Source: Bacillota bacterium (GTDB taxonomy: Bacteria; Bacillota; Clostridia; Lachnospirales; Lachnospiraceae). Taken from it: a stretch of 58,817 nucleotides of DNA. The translations under genes and the position numbers were made by a program. Below the pieces are notes generated by a model. It was not told the origin of the DNA and ran no database searches. It saw nothing but the letters and a program-made list of their open reading frames with translations. This document shows positions 25,553 to 34,038 of this stretch, piece by piece; the first letter of the stretch is position 1; the number at the start of each line of letters is the position of its first letter. The stretch lies in NCBI GenBank assembly GCA_023415055.1, contig JAEZLZ010000109.1:1-58817 (forward strand), read 5' to 3'.

Positions 25553-26254
25553 TTACTCACCCCCAAATTTATAGCCCACTCCGTGTATTGTCTTCACATA
25601 GCATGGATTCCTTGGGTCTGTTTCAATTTTTTGCCTCAGATTCTTGATGTGGCTGTCAATCGTTCTGTCATAGCCCTCAAATCCATCGCCAAACGCGGAA
25701 GCAATCAGTTCATCTCTTGTAAACACTTTTTTCGGATATCTGCTCAGTGCTGCAAGAAGTCGGTACTCATTCGGAGTAAGCTTAACCTCCTTATCCTCCC
25801 TGGTGACGCGGTAGCTTTCATAATCAATGAACAAAGCACCATCATTGAAGGTCTTCTTCACAAGAAGAGTGGAAGGGTTATCCATCGATCTGCGCAGTAC
25901 CGCCTCAATTCTTGCCAGAAGAGCTTTAAAGCTGAAGGGTTTCATAATATAATCATCCGCTCCGATACCCAGCCCTTGAAGCATATCTGCCTCATCCGAC
26001 TTGGCGGTCAGCATAATAATCGGAACCTTGGATTTCTTACGAAGGCTTTTGCAGACCTCCTCCCCGGATAATTCCGGAAGCATCAGATCTAAGAGCACCA
26101 AGCCGATATCCTCCCGGTCAAAGATCTCAAGTGCCTTTCTTCCATTAAACGCAACAAGTACAGTAAAGCCCTTACTTTCCAGAAAGGACTTTACTACTTC
26201 TGCTATTTTTTCTTCGTCTTCTACTACCAATAACTTTTTCACAAAGCTGTTCAT
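25553..26254 (-). CDS. OmpR/PhoB family response regulator
   Basis: Receiver domain with EDEEK acidic patch, phospho-Asp in LVLLDLMLPE, Thr in MLTAKSD and Lys in IMKPFS, followed by a winged-helix DNA-binding domain (LTPNEYRLLAALSRYPKKVFTR.. and RTIDSHIKNLRQKIE). Length 233 aa is usual. Only six bases separate it from the lipoprotein gene upstream, and the kinase start follows directly. It likely regulates the copper operon, but no binding site was recognised. Confidence 0.94.
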   Translation of the reverse strand: MNSFVKKLLVVEDEEKIAEVVKSFLESKGFTVLVAFNGRKALEIFDREDIGLVLLDLMLPELSGEEVCKSLRKKSKVPIIMLTAKSDEADMLQGLGIGADDYIMKPFSFKALLARIEAVLRRSMDNPSTLLVKKTFNDGALFIDYESYRVTREDKEVKLTPNEYRLLAALSRYPKKVFTRDELIASAFGDGFEGYDRTIDSHIKNLRQKIETDPRNPCYVKTIHGVGYKFGGE

Positions 26255-26260
26255 TGGTTA

Positions 26261-26935
26261 TTAGCTCTCCAAATCAAAAGGTTTTAAGAATTTATCTACT
26301 TGTATTTTCTTTCCGTTGTCATCCATGGTTTCCACCTTAGCAAATACCCAGCTTTCCAAAGTTGCCGGATCGACTCCGGCATCGATAAAGGGTTGCGGAT
26401 TAAGCACGAATACGATGTCCTTATCGTTCGTCTTCATGTCCTTTGCCCATTCGAACATATTTCCGTTACCAAGCTTCACTCCATAATGGTCCAAAGCTGC
26501 ATGATAGGAAATATTATCCCGATAATGCTTTACCAGCTTCTTGTAAGAATCTAACGGGGATGCTTCACCAATATAGGTAATGTTCTCATCACCGAGCTCG
26601 GTTCCGACGATAATCTTGTTATCGACCATCATTCCCTCCGGCAGCTTGGATACATCCAGACCTGCATCGATGAAGGGCTGTACATCCACTTCAAGATAAG
26701 CATCTGTTGTTGTTTTACTAAAATCCTTACTCCATAAGAAGCGTGCCTCATTGTCCGGGGAGGTGATGGACCAGCCCCCAAAATTATCGTCTGCGTTTAC
26801 CTTTGCTTTCATCGCGGTAAGAACTGCATCAAAGGATTTTTCGGATTGATCTCCTATTACATCAAGCTTACCACAGGCGGTTAATCCAAACAAGGCGAAG
26901 CTCGTTAAAAGCGCTAATAATATTTTTTTCTTCAT
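26261..26935 (-). CDS. Lipoprotein of unknown function with internal repeat
   Basis: The signal peptide MKKKILLALLTSFALFGLTAC has a lipobox ending at Cys21, so it is predicted to be lipid-anchored on the outer face of the membrane. The mature part contains a duplicated motif, VDVQPFIDAGLDVSKLPEG and LNPQPFIDAGVDPATLESW. Each is followed by a beta strand, suggesting two copies of one fold. It lies between copA and the two-component regulator, so it may be a surface metal-binding or sensing partner. No His or Met cluster was seen to prove metal binding. Confidence 0.75.
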   Translation of the reverse strand: MKKKILLALLTSFALFGLTACGKLDVIGDQSEKSFDAVLTAMKAKVNADDNFGGWSITSPDNEARFLWSKDFSKTTTDAYLEVDVQPFIDAGLDVSKLPEGMMVDNKIIVGTELGDENITYIGEASPLDSYKKLVKHYRDNISYHAALDHYGVKLGNGNMFEWAKDMKTNDKDIVFVLNPQPFIDAGVDPATLESWVFAKVETMDDNGKKIQVDKFLKPFDLES

Positions 26936-26952
26936 AGTTTACCTCTCCTCAA

Positions 26953-29199
26953 TTATTTATAAGCCTTAAATCCCTTTAATCTCAGAGCATTGCTGACAAC
27001 GGAAACAGAACTGAAGGCCATGGCTGCTGCTGCAAAAATCGGATTAAGCAAGGGGCCACCGAAAAGGTGAAGGATACCTGCCGCTATCGGGATACCGGCA
27101 ACATTATATCCAAATGCCCAGAACAGATTCTGCTTAATATTACGTATGGTACTCTTACTCAAATGGATCGCCGTAGGCACATCCATCAAATCGCTCCTCA
27201 TTAATACAATGTCCGCTGATTCCATCGCTACATCCGTACCTGATCCGATAGCAATACCGATATCTGCCTGTACAAGTGCCGGGGCATCATTGATTCCATC
27301 ACCAACCATACATACCTTCTTGCCCTCGGCCTGAAGCTTCTTAACCTCATTGGATTTATCCTGAGGAAGAACCTCAGCCAATACACGATCAATACCTACC
27401 TGCTTCGCGATTGCATCTGCTGTCTTACGGTTATCACCTGTGATCATGGCTACTTCTATTCCCATACTCTGAAGCTTCTTAATCGCTTTGTCACTGCTTT
27501 CCTTTACTACATCGGCTACCGCGATGATACCGGCTAAGCCTCCATCCATGGCGACATACATCGGAGTCTTGCCTTCTCTTGCAAGCTGGTCAGATTTATC
27601 CTGAAGCTCTTTCAAGGAGATATTTCTTTGATCCATAAGCTTTTTATTACCAATCAATATCTGCGATTTCTCAATCGTTACTTCAATTCCATGACCGGGA
27701 ATAGCTTCAAAGGCTTCCACTGGGAGGAACTCCAGATTCTCCTTTTTGGCTCCTCTTACGATGGCTTCTCCAAGAGGATGTTCCGAACCCTTCTCACCGG
27801 AGGCAGCGATACGAAGTAAATTGGTTCGATTGATTCCGGAGGCTGTAATAATGTCCGTTACCTCCGGCTTACCCTCGGTTATGGTACCTGTCTTATCAAA
27901 GACAATGGTAGTAATCTTATGCGCTGTCTCTAAGGCTTCTCCACCCTTGATCAGAATGCCGTTCTCCGCTCCTTTTCCTGTACCTACCATAATCGCTGTC
28001 GGTGTAGCCAGACCCAGTGCACACGGGCATGCAATTACAAGTACAGAGATAAATATGGTCAAGGAGAAAGCCAGTGTTTCTCCGGATATGAACCATGCTA
28101 AGAATGCAATCAGAGCGATTACGCACACAACAGGTACAAAATAACCGGATACAATGTCTGCCATCTTGGCGATCGGTGCCTTGGAGCCCTGGGCATCCTC
28201 CACCAGTTTAATAATTTGAGCCAAAGCCGTATCCGAGCCTACCTTAGTTGCACGAAAGGTAATCATACCATTCTTATTGATGCTAGCTGCAAATACCTTA
28301 TCACCAATCTTTTTATCCACCGGCATACTCTCACCGGTCAGCATTGCTTCGTCAATACTTGTATTTCCTTCCAGTACAACTCCATCTACCGGGATCTTCT
28401 CACCGGGTCTTACCAGAATGATGTCTCCAATTTCCACATCTTCAATCGGAAGCTCTATCTCTTTTCCGTTCGAGATCACCGTCGCTGTCTTCGGTGCCAG
28501 ACCCATCAGCTTCTTTATCGCCTCCGAGGTCTTGCCCTTGGATACTGCTTCCAGAGATTTACCAAGCAAAATTAAAGCGATAATAACACCCGCTGTCTCA
28601 TAATATAGCTTTTCCACTGCCGCAAAATCACCCTGAATAATCCGATAGGTATTATAGATACTAAAGATTATTGCGGAGGAGGTACCGATTGCTACCAGTG
28701 AATCCATATTCGGACTTCTTTGGATCAGTGCCTTAAAACCAACCGTATAGAAGCGGTAGCCTGCAATGATCACCGGAGTCACAAGGCAAATCTGAAGAAG
28801 TGCAAAACGCAGCGGGTAGATCATCGGATTCAGTGCCTTCGGAATCGGGAAAGGCCACCAGGATACCATAGGAACCATCGCAAAGTATAATAGAGGCAGT
28901 CCAAACACGGTTGCGATCACAAATTTCGTCCATAAGGTTTTAATCTCCTTCTGTTTCCGGATCTTATCCTCATCCGCTGCATTCTGATCGGAGGCCAGCA
29001 CCTGATAACCTGTCTTGATAACACAGTCCTTCACTGCCGAGATACGGATCACCTGAGGATCATATTCTAATGTTGCCTTTTCCGTAGCTAGATTGACGGA
29101 TACGGTTTTGATACCATCGAGCTTCGCAATCGCTTTCTCAACTCTTTGTGAACAAGCAGCACAGGTCATGCCACCAATTTTTAATGTTTCCTTGTTCAT
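26953..29199 (-). CDS. copA: Copper-translocating P1B-type ATPase
   Basis: Exports copper at the cost of ATP. One N-terminal metal-binding HMA domain with GGMTCAACS (Cys13, Cys16), eight predicted membrane helices, the transport motif CPC (391-393), the phosphorylated Asp435 in DKTGTI, a TGES actuator loop (288-291), and GDGIND in the ATP-binding part. The NQN-type residues in the last helices (FGYNVAGIP and MAFSSVSVVSNALRL) fit copper(I) rather than zinc. At 748 aa it is full length. It is preceded by the DUF2318 and HMA-SafE genes and followed by the lipoprotein. Confidence 0.95.
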   Translation of the reverse strand: MNKETLKIGGMTCAACSQRVEKAIAKLDGIKTVSVNLATEKATLEYDPQVIRISAVKDCVIKTGYQVLASDQNAADEDKIRKQKEIKTLWTKFVIATVFGLPLLYFAMVPMVSWWPFPIPKALNPMIYPLRFALLQICLVTPVIIAGYRFYTVGFKALIQRSPNMDSLVAIGTSSAIIFSIYNTYRIIQGDFAAVEKLYYETAGVIIALILLGKSLEAVSKGKTSEAIKKLMGLAPKTATVISNGKEIELPIEDVEIGDIILVRPGEKIPVDGVVLEGNTSIDEAMLTGESMPVDKKIGDKVFAASINKNGMITFRATKVGSDTALAQIIKLVEDAQGSKAPIAKMADIVSGYFVPVVCVIALIAFLAWFISGETLAFSLTIFISVLVIACPCALGLATPTAIMVGTGKGAENGILIKGGEALETAHKITTIVFDKTGTITEGKPEVTDIITASGINRTNLLRIAASGEKGSEHPLGEAIVRGAKKENLEFLPVEAFEAIPGHGIEVTIEKSQILIGNKKLMDQRNISLKELQDKSDQLAREGKTPMYVAMDGGLAGIIAVADVVKESSDKAIKKLQSMGIEVAMITGDNRKTADAIAKQVGIDRVLAEVLPQDKSNEVKKLQAEGKKVCMVGDGINDAPALVQADIGIAIGSGTDVAMESADIVLMRSDLMDVPTAIHLSKSTIRNIKQNLFWAFGYNVAGIPIAAGILHLFGGPLLNPIFAAAAMAFSSVSVVSNALRLKGFKAYK

Positions 29200-29245
29200 A
29201 ATATATTCTCAACCTTTCCTTGTTTTTTATCCCTGTCGAATTTTA

Positions 29246-29770
29246 TTATTTTCCGTTACTCCAATTTTCAAAAATGACCATTGCCTGCGTCAGGAAATCC
29301 TTTGATATTGTTATTGTTTCGCTATCTACTGTCTTATATTCCGATGTTATCGGTACCGGATTACAACCACCTTTTGTCACTTCTACATCATCCATTCCGA
29401 AACGATTACCACAGTTCTGACAAACCAATTGATTGCCTTCCTGCTTATAATATCCTTTTCCTGAGTTGTAGCATACCTGACAGGTATTGAAAGCAGTCCT
29501 TATTGTACCGTCGCTTGCTTTAACCGCAATAACTTCCAAATCAGTTCCGTCAATCACAGCAGGATAGAAGGTCGGTTCCTCGGTCACATTCGATACAGGA
29601 ATTACGATGTCGCTGTCCTTTGCTACCGTAGTCTCAGTGGAAGCCTGTTTTCCTTCTTTTTTTGTTTGACCGGTGAGTTTATCCACTCCATACGCTGCGA
29701 GTACTGCGACGATTGCTACAATAGCAATAAATGCCAATCTTTTATACTGAAAGCTGTTATTCTTATTCAT
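29246..29770 (-). CDS. DUF2318 protein
   Basis: The 174-residue protein has one N-terminal membrane helix (about 12-29) and an extracytoplasmic domain with two paired-cysteine motifs, CQVC (97-100) and CQNCG (119-123), then GMDDVEVTKGGCNPVPI. This is the DUF2318 signature, found near FtrABCD-type iron or copper transport genes and thought to hold a metal or redox centre. Gaps of 38-46 nt link it to the HMA-SafE gene and copA. Confidence 0.85.
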   Translation of the reverse strand: MNKNNSFQYKRLAFIAIVAIVAVLAAYGVDKLTGQTKKEGKQASTETTVAKDSDIVIPVSNVTEEPTFYPAVIDGTDLEVIAVKASDGTIRTAFNTCQVCYNSGKGYYKQEGNQLVCQNCGNRFGMDDVEVTKGGCNPVPITSEYKTVDSETITISKDFLTQAMVIFENWSNGK

Positions 29771-29808
29771 ATCATTTTCCTTTCGCTATTAGATAATATA
29801 AAACATAA

Positions 29809-31809
29809 TTAATGACAGGAAGGAGCTCCGCTTGTAAAGGTATCCGGGCTATTGGTAGGACGATACTTCGAAATCTCCTGCCTAATTGCCTCTTTATCCA
29901 CATTGTTAATATCCTCTATTACCTTGACATAACCGTAATAAACACCATCCGCAGTAAAGAAATCAAAGTCCTGATCCGGATAGAAGCTGATCTTATTCTC
30001 TCCTTGCAATACGTCAAGATTGGCACTATAACGGGGGAACAGGATGGCGTTGTTTTTCTTCACCTGCTTACCTTCGATATTCCATTGTGTCTCAAGTCCC
30101 TTCTGGACAACTACAACAGCCGGACTAAACCCGGTATCCGTAAGAGTGATCTCTACTGTCTGAGCTCCATCCTCAACCTTGGCTATGGAAAGCTCTTCGG
30201 TCGGAATCGTTACATCAAATACATTATTATAATCGGGACGACCGCCATTTATAGTTCCGCTTCCGCCTTGCACTCCGGCGCCATTCTGTGTTCCGCATCC
30301 GGCGCTGCTTCCTGCACCGCCTGCGCCACAGCAGCCTCCGGCAGCTGCTCCTGAATTCGAATCAGAGGAGTTTTTCAGGTCTTCATTTGAGATTGATGTA
30401 AGATCATCAACAACAGTGATTTTACTCCGGATCATTCCCATCCAACAGCTATAAGGGATCTCACCACTTTCCTCCGGGGTAAACTCTATCACATTGTCTC
30501 CGACTGCAAGATCTTTCTTCGTATTAAGCTTCGGAATAATAATACTGTTATTACAGCCGTTAATATCACCGTCTTTTGCTTGTATGGTCCACTTTACCGG
30601 AACACCCTTTTGTACGAGAATCGGTTCATAACGGCCGGAGGATAATCCGGTTGTCACTACCTGTACACCGTTCTCAATCTTTGCAATATTAGCTGTTCCT
30701 GCTTGTGCCTGACTACTGCCGATCGGAAAGGAAGGAATGCTGATACCGGATAAACTGATACCATTGCTGAACATAAACATTCCGAGAATAACTACTAATA
30801 CCGCACTCGCTTTCATCAGTTTTCCGGAGAATTTCTTATTCATGAAGGAACTAAGTGCTCCAAACAGGAACATCAGAGGGAAGGTTCCGGCACTGAAGAG
30901 AAACATGGATATGGCTCCCTTCACCGGGCTACCGGTGGATAAAGCATACAGTTGCATCGCCTGCAACGGGCCACATGGCATTAAGCCATTCAATATTCCG
31001 ATATATAACGGGCTGTTGCTCATTCTCTTTGCATAGATGGTTTTTGCAAATATTTTTGGCATTCTCGGGTTAAATTTTCTGAGTCCCGGAAAGACATTTA
31101 ACATATTTAACCCCATGATAACCATGAATATACCGGCTATTAGTTGAACTATACCCTTGATGGTACCGGAGAAGCTTACTAATGACCCAATGCCTCCGAC
31201 AATTCCTCCAATGACCGTATAGGAGATGACTCTTCCGAGGTTATAGAGCAAACTGGGCCGGATTGTCTCAAAGCGACTCGGCTGATAGTCTGCCGATTGT
31301 GATTTCGGTACACATTGAGAGAGACAAATTCCACCACACATAGCTACACAATGCACTGAGGTCAATAAGCCGATGATAAGCAGCATTCCATAGCCCATTC
31401 CCTCCTTAGCAATCGGAAAGGCGTTAAAAACATTCAATAACCCAAAACGGTTCGCAAGCATATAGACTGCAAACATAATAATCAATACCGCGATGATGTT
31501 TGTAAAATCTGTTTTATCAATGTTTGTCACTGTACTCTCAGGTTTCTTGAAGTCCTTTGGAGGCGCTTGTACGTTTGCCCCTGCATTCACTTTGTTAATA
31601 TGATAGTCCGCTTGTTCAAGCACCTGCTCTATTTCGGAAAGACTAATCACGCTTTCATCATAGGTGACTGTAGCCGTACCCAGAGAATAGCTTGCTTTCA
31701 CCTGATGCACACCGGGTACTCTTGATAATTCCCGCTCAATGATATTTTCGCAATTGACGCAGGTCATATTTTTGATCAATAACGTTTTCGTAATGATATT
31801 TGAAGACAT
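29809..31809 (-). CDS. HMA - SafE-like membrane protein - cupredoxin fusion
   Basis: The start at MSSNIITKTLL has GGAGG six nucleotides upstream and gives 666 aa. The order is: HMA copper-binding domain with MTCVNC (about 14-19), a charged linker, a six-helix SafE/UreH-type domain (about 95-360, with HCVAMCGGIC and NGLMPCGPLQAM), then two cupredoxin-like domains (about 385-475 and 555-650). Between the cupredoxins is a Gly/Cys-rich linker with GGCCGAGGAG, and the protein ends in a Cys-His pair. The CGGIC and MPCGP motifs are usual for this permease family and could pass copper. It heads the copA operon. Confidence 0.85.
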   Translation of the reverse strand: MSSNIITKTLLIKNMTCVNCENIIERELSRVPGVHQVKASYSLGTATVTYDESVISLSEIEQVLEQADYHINKVNAGANVQAPPKDFKKPESTVTNIDKTDFTNIIAVLIIMFAVYMLANRFGLLNVFNAFPIAKEGMGYGMLLIIGLLTSVHCVAMCGGICLSQCVPKSQSADYQPSRFETIRPSLLYNLGRVISYTVIGGIVGGIGSLVSFSGTIKGIVQLIAGIFMVIMGLNMLNVFPGLRKFNPRMPKIFAKTIYAKRMSNSPLYIGILNGLMPCGPLQAMQLYALSTGSPVKGAISMFLFSAGTFPLMFLFGALSSFMNKKFSGKLMKASAVLVVILGMFMFSNGISLSGISIPSFPIGSSQAQAGTANIAKIENGVQVVTTGLSSGRYEPILVQKGVPVKWTIQAKDGDINGCNNSIIIPKLNTKKDLAVGDNVIEFTPEESGEIPYSCWMGMIRSKITVVDDLTSISNEDLKNSSDSNSGAAAGGCCGAGGAGSSAGCGTQNGAGVQGGSGTINGGRPDYNNVFDVTIPTEELSIAKVEDGAQTVEITLTDTGFSPAVVVVQKGLETQWNIEGKQVKKNNAILFPRYSANLDVLQGENKISFYPDQDFDFFTADGVYYGYVKVIEDINNVDKEAIRQEISKYRPTNSPDTFTSGAPSCH

Positions 31810-31982
31810 TGGTCTCCTCCTTCTCTCAGGATCTTCTTTATCACTGTTCATCTGAAGCGAAAACCTACACTCATTCGCAGCTTCATTGTTCTTTCTGATA
31901 CCACTATAACAAGTAATTATGTAGATATTATGGAGAAGTCTTAACATTGCTTAAGGATCATAATTTGGCAGTAAAACCAAAA

Positions 31983-32024
31983 ACAAGAGAGAGTACGCTT
32001 TACGAACTTTCTCTTGTCATGAAT
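31983..32024 (-). repeat. Intergenic hairpin element, copy B
   Basis: On the minus strand TTTTTTATTCATGACAA leads into an 8-bp stem (31983-31990 with 32010-32017). It is the closest match to copy A and sits directly downstream of the gdhA terminator, upstream of the HMA-SafE gene. Confidence 0.6.
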
Positions 32025-32083
32025 AAAAAAGCTGTCATACACTCCACGCTTTTCAAAGCGCTTCGTATATAACAGCTTTTTTT
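32025..32083 (-). terminator. Terminator of gdhA
   Basis: An 11-bp A/T-flanked stem (32025-32035 with 32072-32082) with inner pairing. On the minus strand it ends with six U. The same stem ends in seven T on the plus strand, so it works in both directions on paper. Confidence 0.8.
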
Positions 32084-32138
32084 ATTTATATAAGTTTCAA
32101 AAGTTTACCTTACTATATTGCAATGTAAACACAATATT

Positions 32139-33473
32139 CTACCAGATGCCCTGAGCCATCATTGCAGTTGCTACCTTCTCAAAGCCAGCGATATTAGCAC
32201 CTACCACATAATTGCCTGCTGCATTGTACTTCCTGGCAGCTGCATCCATGTTATGGAAGATATTAACCATGATCTGCTTGAGCTTTGCATCAACCTCTTC
32301 AAAGGTCCAGTTTAATCTCTCGCTGTTCTGCGTCATCTCCAATGCAGAGGTAGCAACACCACCTGCATTTGCTGCTTTACCGGGTGCAAATAACACCTTG
32401 TTAGCCAATAAGTATTCGGTAGCCTCTAAGGTCGTAGGCATGTTAGCACCTTCTGCAACTGCATAGCAGCCGTTTGCTACAAGCGCCTTTGCATCATCAA
32501 TCAGAAGCTCATTCTGAGTTGCACAGGGAAGAGCTATATCACATTTTACAGTCCATACTCCCCTACCCTCATGGTATTCAGAATTGGGTCTGTATTTCTT
32601 GTATTCGGTTAATCTTGCACGCTGTACTTCCTTAATCTCCTGCAGAGCTGCTACATCGATACCTTCGGGATCATATACCCAACCATTGGAATCACTGCAG
32701 GTTACACACTTTGCACCTAATTGATGAGCCTTCTGGATCGCATAGATTGCTACATTGCCGGAACCGGATACGGTACATACCTTACCCTTGATGTCCTTAC
32801 CGTTGCATTTTAACATCTCTTCTACTAAGTATAATAAGCCATAGCCGGTTGCTTCTGTTCTAGCTAAGGAGCCACCATAGGTTAATCCCTTACCGGTTAA
32901 AACACCTTCATAGGATCCGGTGATCTTCTTGAACTGACCATACATATAGCCGATTTCTCTGCCGCCGGTACCGATGTCACCTGCGGGAACATCAACATCA
33001 GCTCCGATATATTTATAGAGCTCAGTGATGAAGCTGGTACAGAAAGCAAGTACTTCTCTGTCTGATTTGCCCTTCGGGTCAAAATCAGAACCGCCTTTAC
33101 CACCACCGATGGGAAGTCCGGTTAATGAATTCTTGAAAATCTGCTCAAAACCTAAGAACTTAATAATACCAAGATTTACAGAAGGGTGCAAGCGTAAGCC
33201 GCCCTTGTAAGGTCCTATGCTGTTGTTGAACTGTACACGGTAACCGGTATTCACCTGAACCTTACCATTGTCATCTACCCACGGTACTCTGAACTTGATC
33301 TGTCTGTCGGGCTCAACAAGTCTCTCAAGAAGACCTTCTCTTCTGAATTTCTCTTCATTTGCATCGACTACTGCACGTAAGGATTCCAGAACTTCTTTTA
33401 CTGCCTGATGGAACTCAGGTTCTGCGGGGTTCTTCTTAACCACCAGTTCAATTACTTCATCAACGTATCCCAT
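32139..33473 (-). CDS. gdhA: NADP-type glutamate dehydrogenase
   Basis: Hexameric enzyme linking 2-oxoglutarate and ammonia to glutamate. The catalytic region is PIGGGKGGSDFDPKG with the substrate lysines, FGLGGG-like region reads TVSGSGNVAIYAIQKAHQLG for the NADP site, and DVPAGDIGTGGREIGYMYGQ is a family block. The 444 aa length matches NADP-dependent bacterial GDH. Its mRNA leader is interrupted by a terminator hairpin near the 5' end, suggesting control by attenuation. It stands alone and is divergent from rqcH. Confidence 0.96.
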   Translation of the reverse strand: MGYVDEVIELVVKKNPAEPEFHQAVKEVLESLRAVVDANEEKFRREGLLERLVEPDRQIKFRVPWVDDNGKVQVNTGYRVQFNNSIGPYKGGLRLHPSVNLGIIKFLGFEQIFKNSLTGLPIGGGKGGSDFDPKGKSDREVLAFCTSFITELYKYIGADVDVPAGDIGTGGREIGYMYGQFKKITGSYEGVLTGKGLTYGGSLARTEATGYGLLYLVEEMLKCNGKDIKGKVCTVSGSGNVAIYAIQKAHQLGAKCVTCSDSNGWVYDPEGIDVAALQEIKEVQRARLTEYKKYRPNSEYHEGRGVWTVKCDIALPCATQNELLIDDAKALVANGCYAVAEGANMPTTLEATEYLLANKVLFAPGKAANAGGVATSALEMTQNSERLNWTFEEVDAKLKQIMVNIFHNMDAAARKYNAAGNYVVGANIAGFEKVATAMMAQGIW

Positions 33474-33616
33474 GTTTTAATCTCCTTTGATTAAAATTTT
33501 ATTAGATTGTCTGCAATACTTCCGGACGAATACCTGTGTCATTATTACGCCTTATAAAATACAAGCCTCTTGATAGCTTTACTTTACCTGTAAGAGTTCG
33601 CCCATGCTGGGCAAAC

Positions 33617-33652
33617 AAAAAAAGGCGCATAAAAATAAACAAATGCGCCTTT
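33617..33652 (-). terminator. Intrinsic terminator at the 5' end of the gdhA leader
   Basis: A perfect 10-bp stem (33621-33630 with 33643-33652), 12-nt loop, then seven U on the minus strand (33617-33623). No minus-strand gene lies upstream before the divergent rqcH, so it is most simply a leader terminator. A second hairpin GCCCA/TGGGC (33600-33612) follows it. Confidence 0.75.
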
Positions 33653-33667
33653 GTATTTGCTTGTTTT

Positions 33668-33695
33668 ATTATAACACTTTTTCGCTTTAATGCAA
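33668..33695 (-). promoter_or_regulatory. Promoter of gdhA
   Basis: TTGCAT (33690-33695), 16-nt spacer, TATAAT (33668-33673) with an upstream TG (extended -10). The predicted start (about 33661) is only about nine bases before the terminator stem. Confidence 0.7.
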
Positions 33696-34038
33696 TAGCA
33701 TATTAATCACAAATGATTTTCCACATATAATTTATTTTTATAACATCTATTGCTCAGATCTATATTACCATCCTAAATCAAATGCATTCGTTATTGCTTC
33801 ATCCACTCTGTATCTATCTTAACTCATTCCTATGCTTCATTTTTCCTTGTGCTTTTATTTTTATACTTTCGTATTCGTTGGTATTTTATTCAGTTTCCAT
33901 TACACATACCTGAGTTAAGTCTGGTGGCTCCCGGATTTCCAGAAAACTGTATTCATTTTTATTCTTATATGATATAATTCATGATTATGGGAAAAGATAA
34001 ACTAATCTTTATCTCTGAACAAAGGAGTATGATTATTT
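33696..34038. other. Divergent region with rqcH promoter
   Basis: AT-rich gap. A plus-strand TGATATAAT box at 33970-33978, about 60 bases before rqcH, is the likely promoter, with a weak -35. I see nothing else that is structured. Confidence 0.5.
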
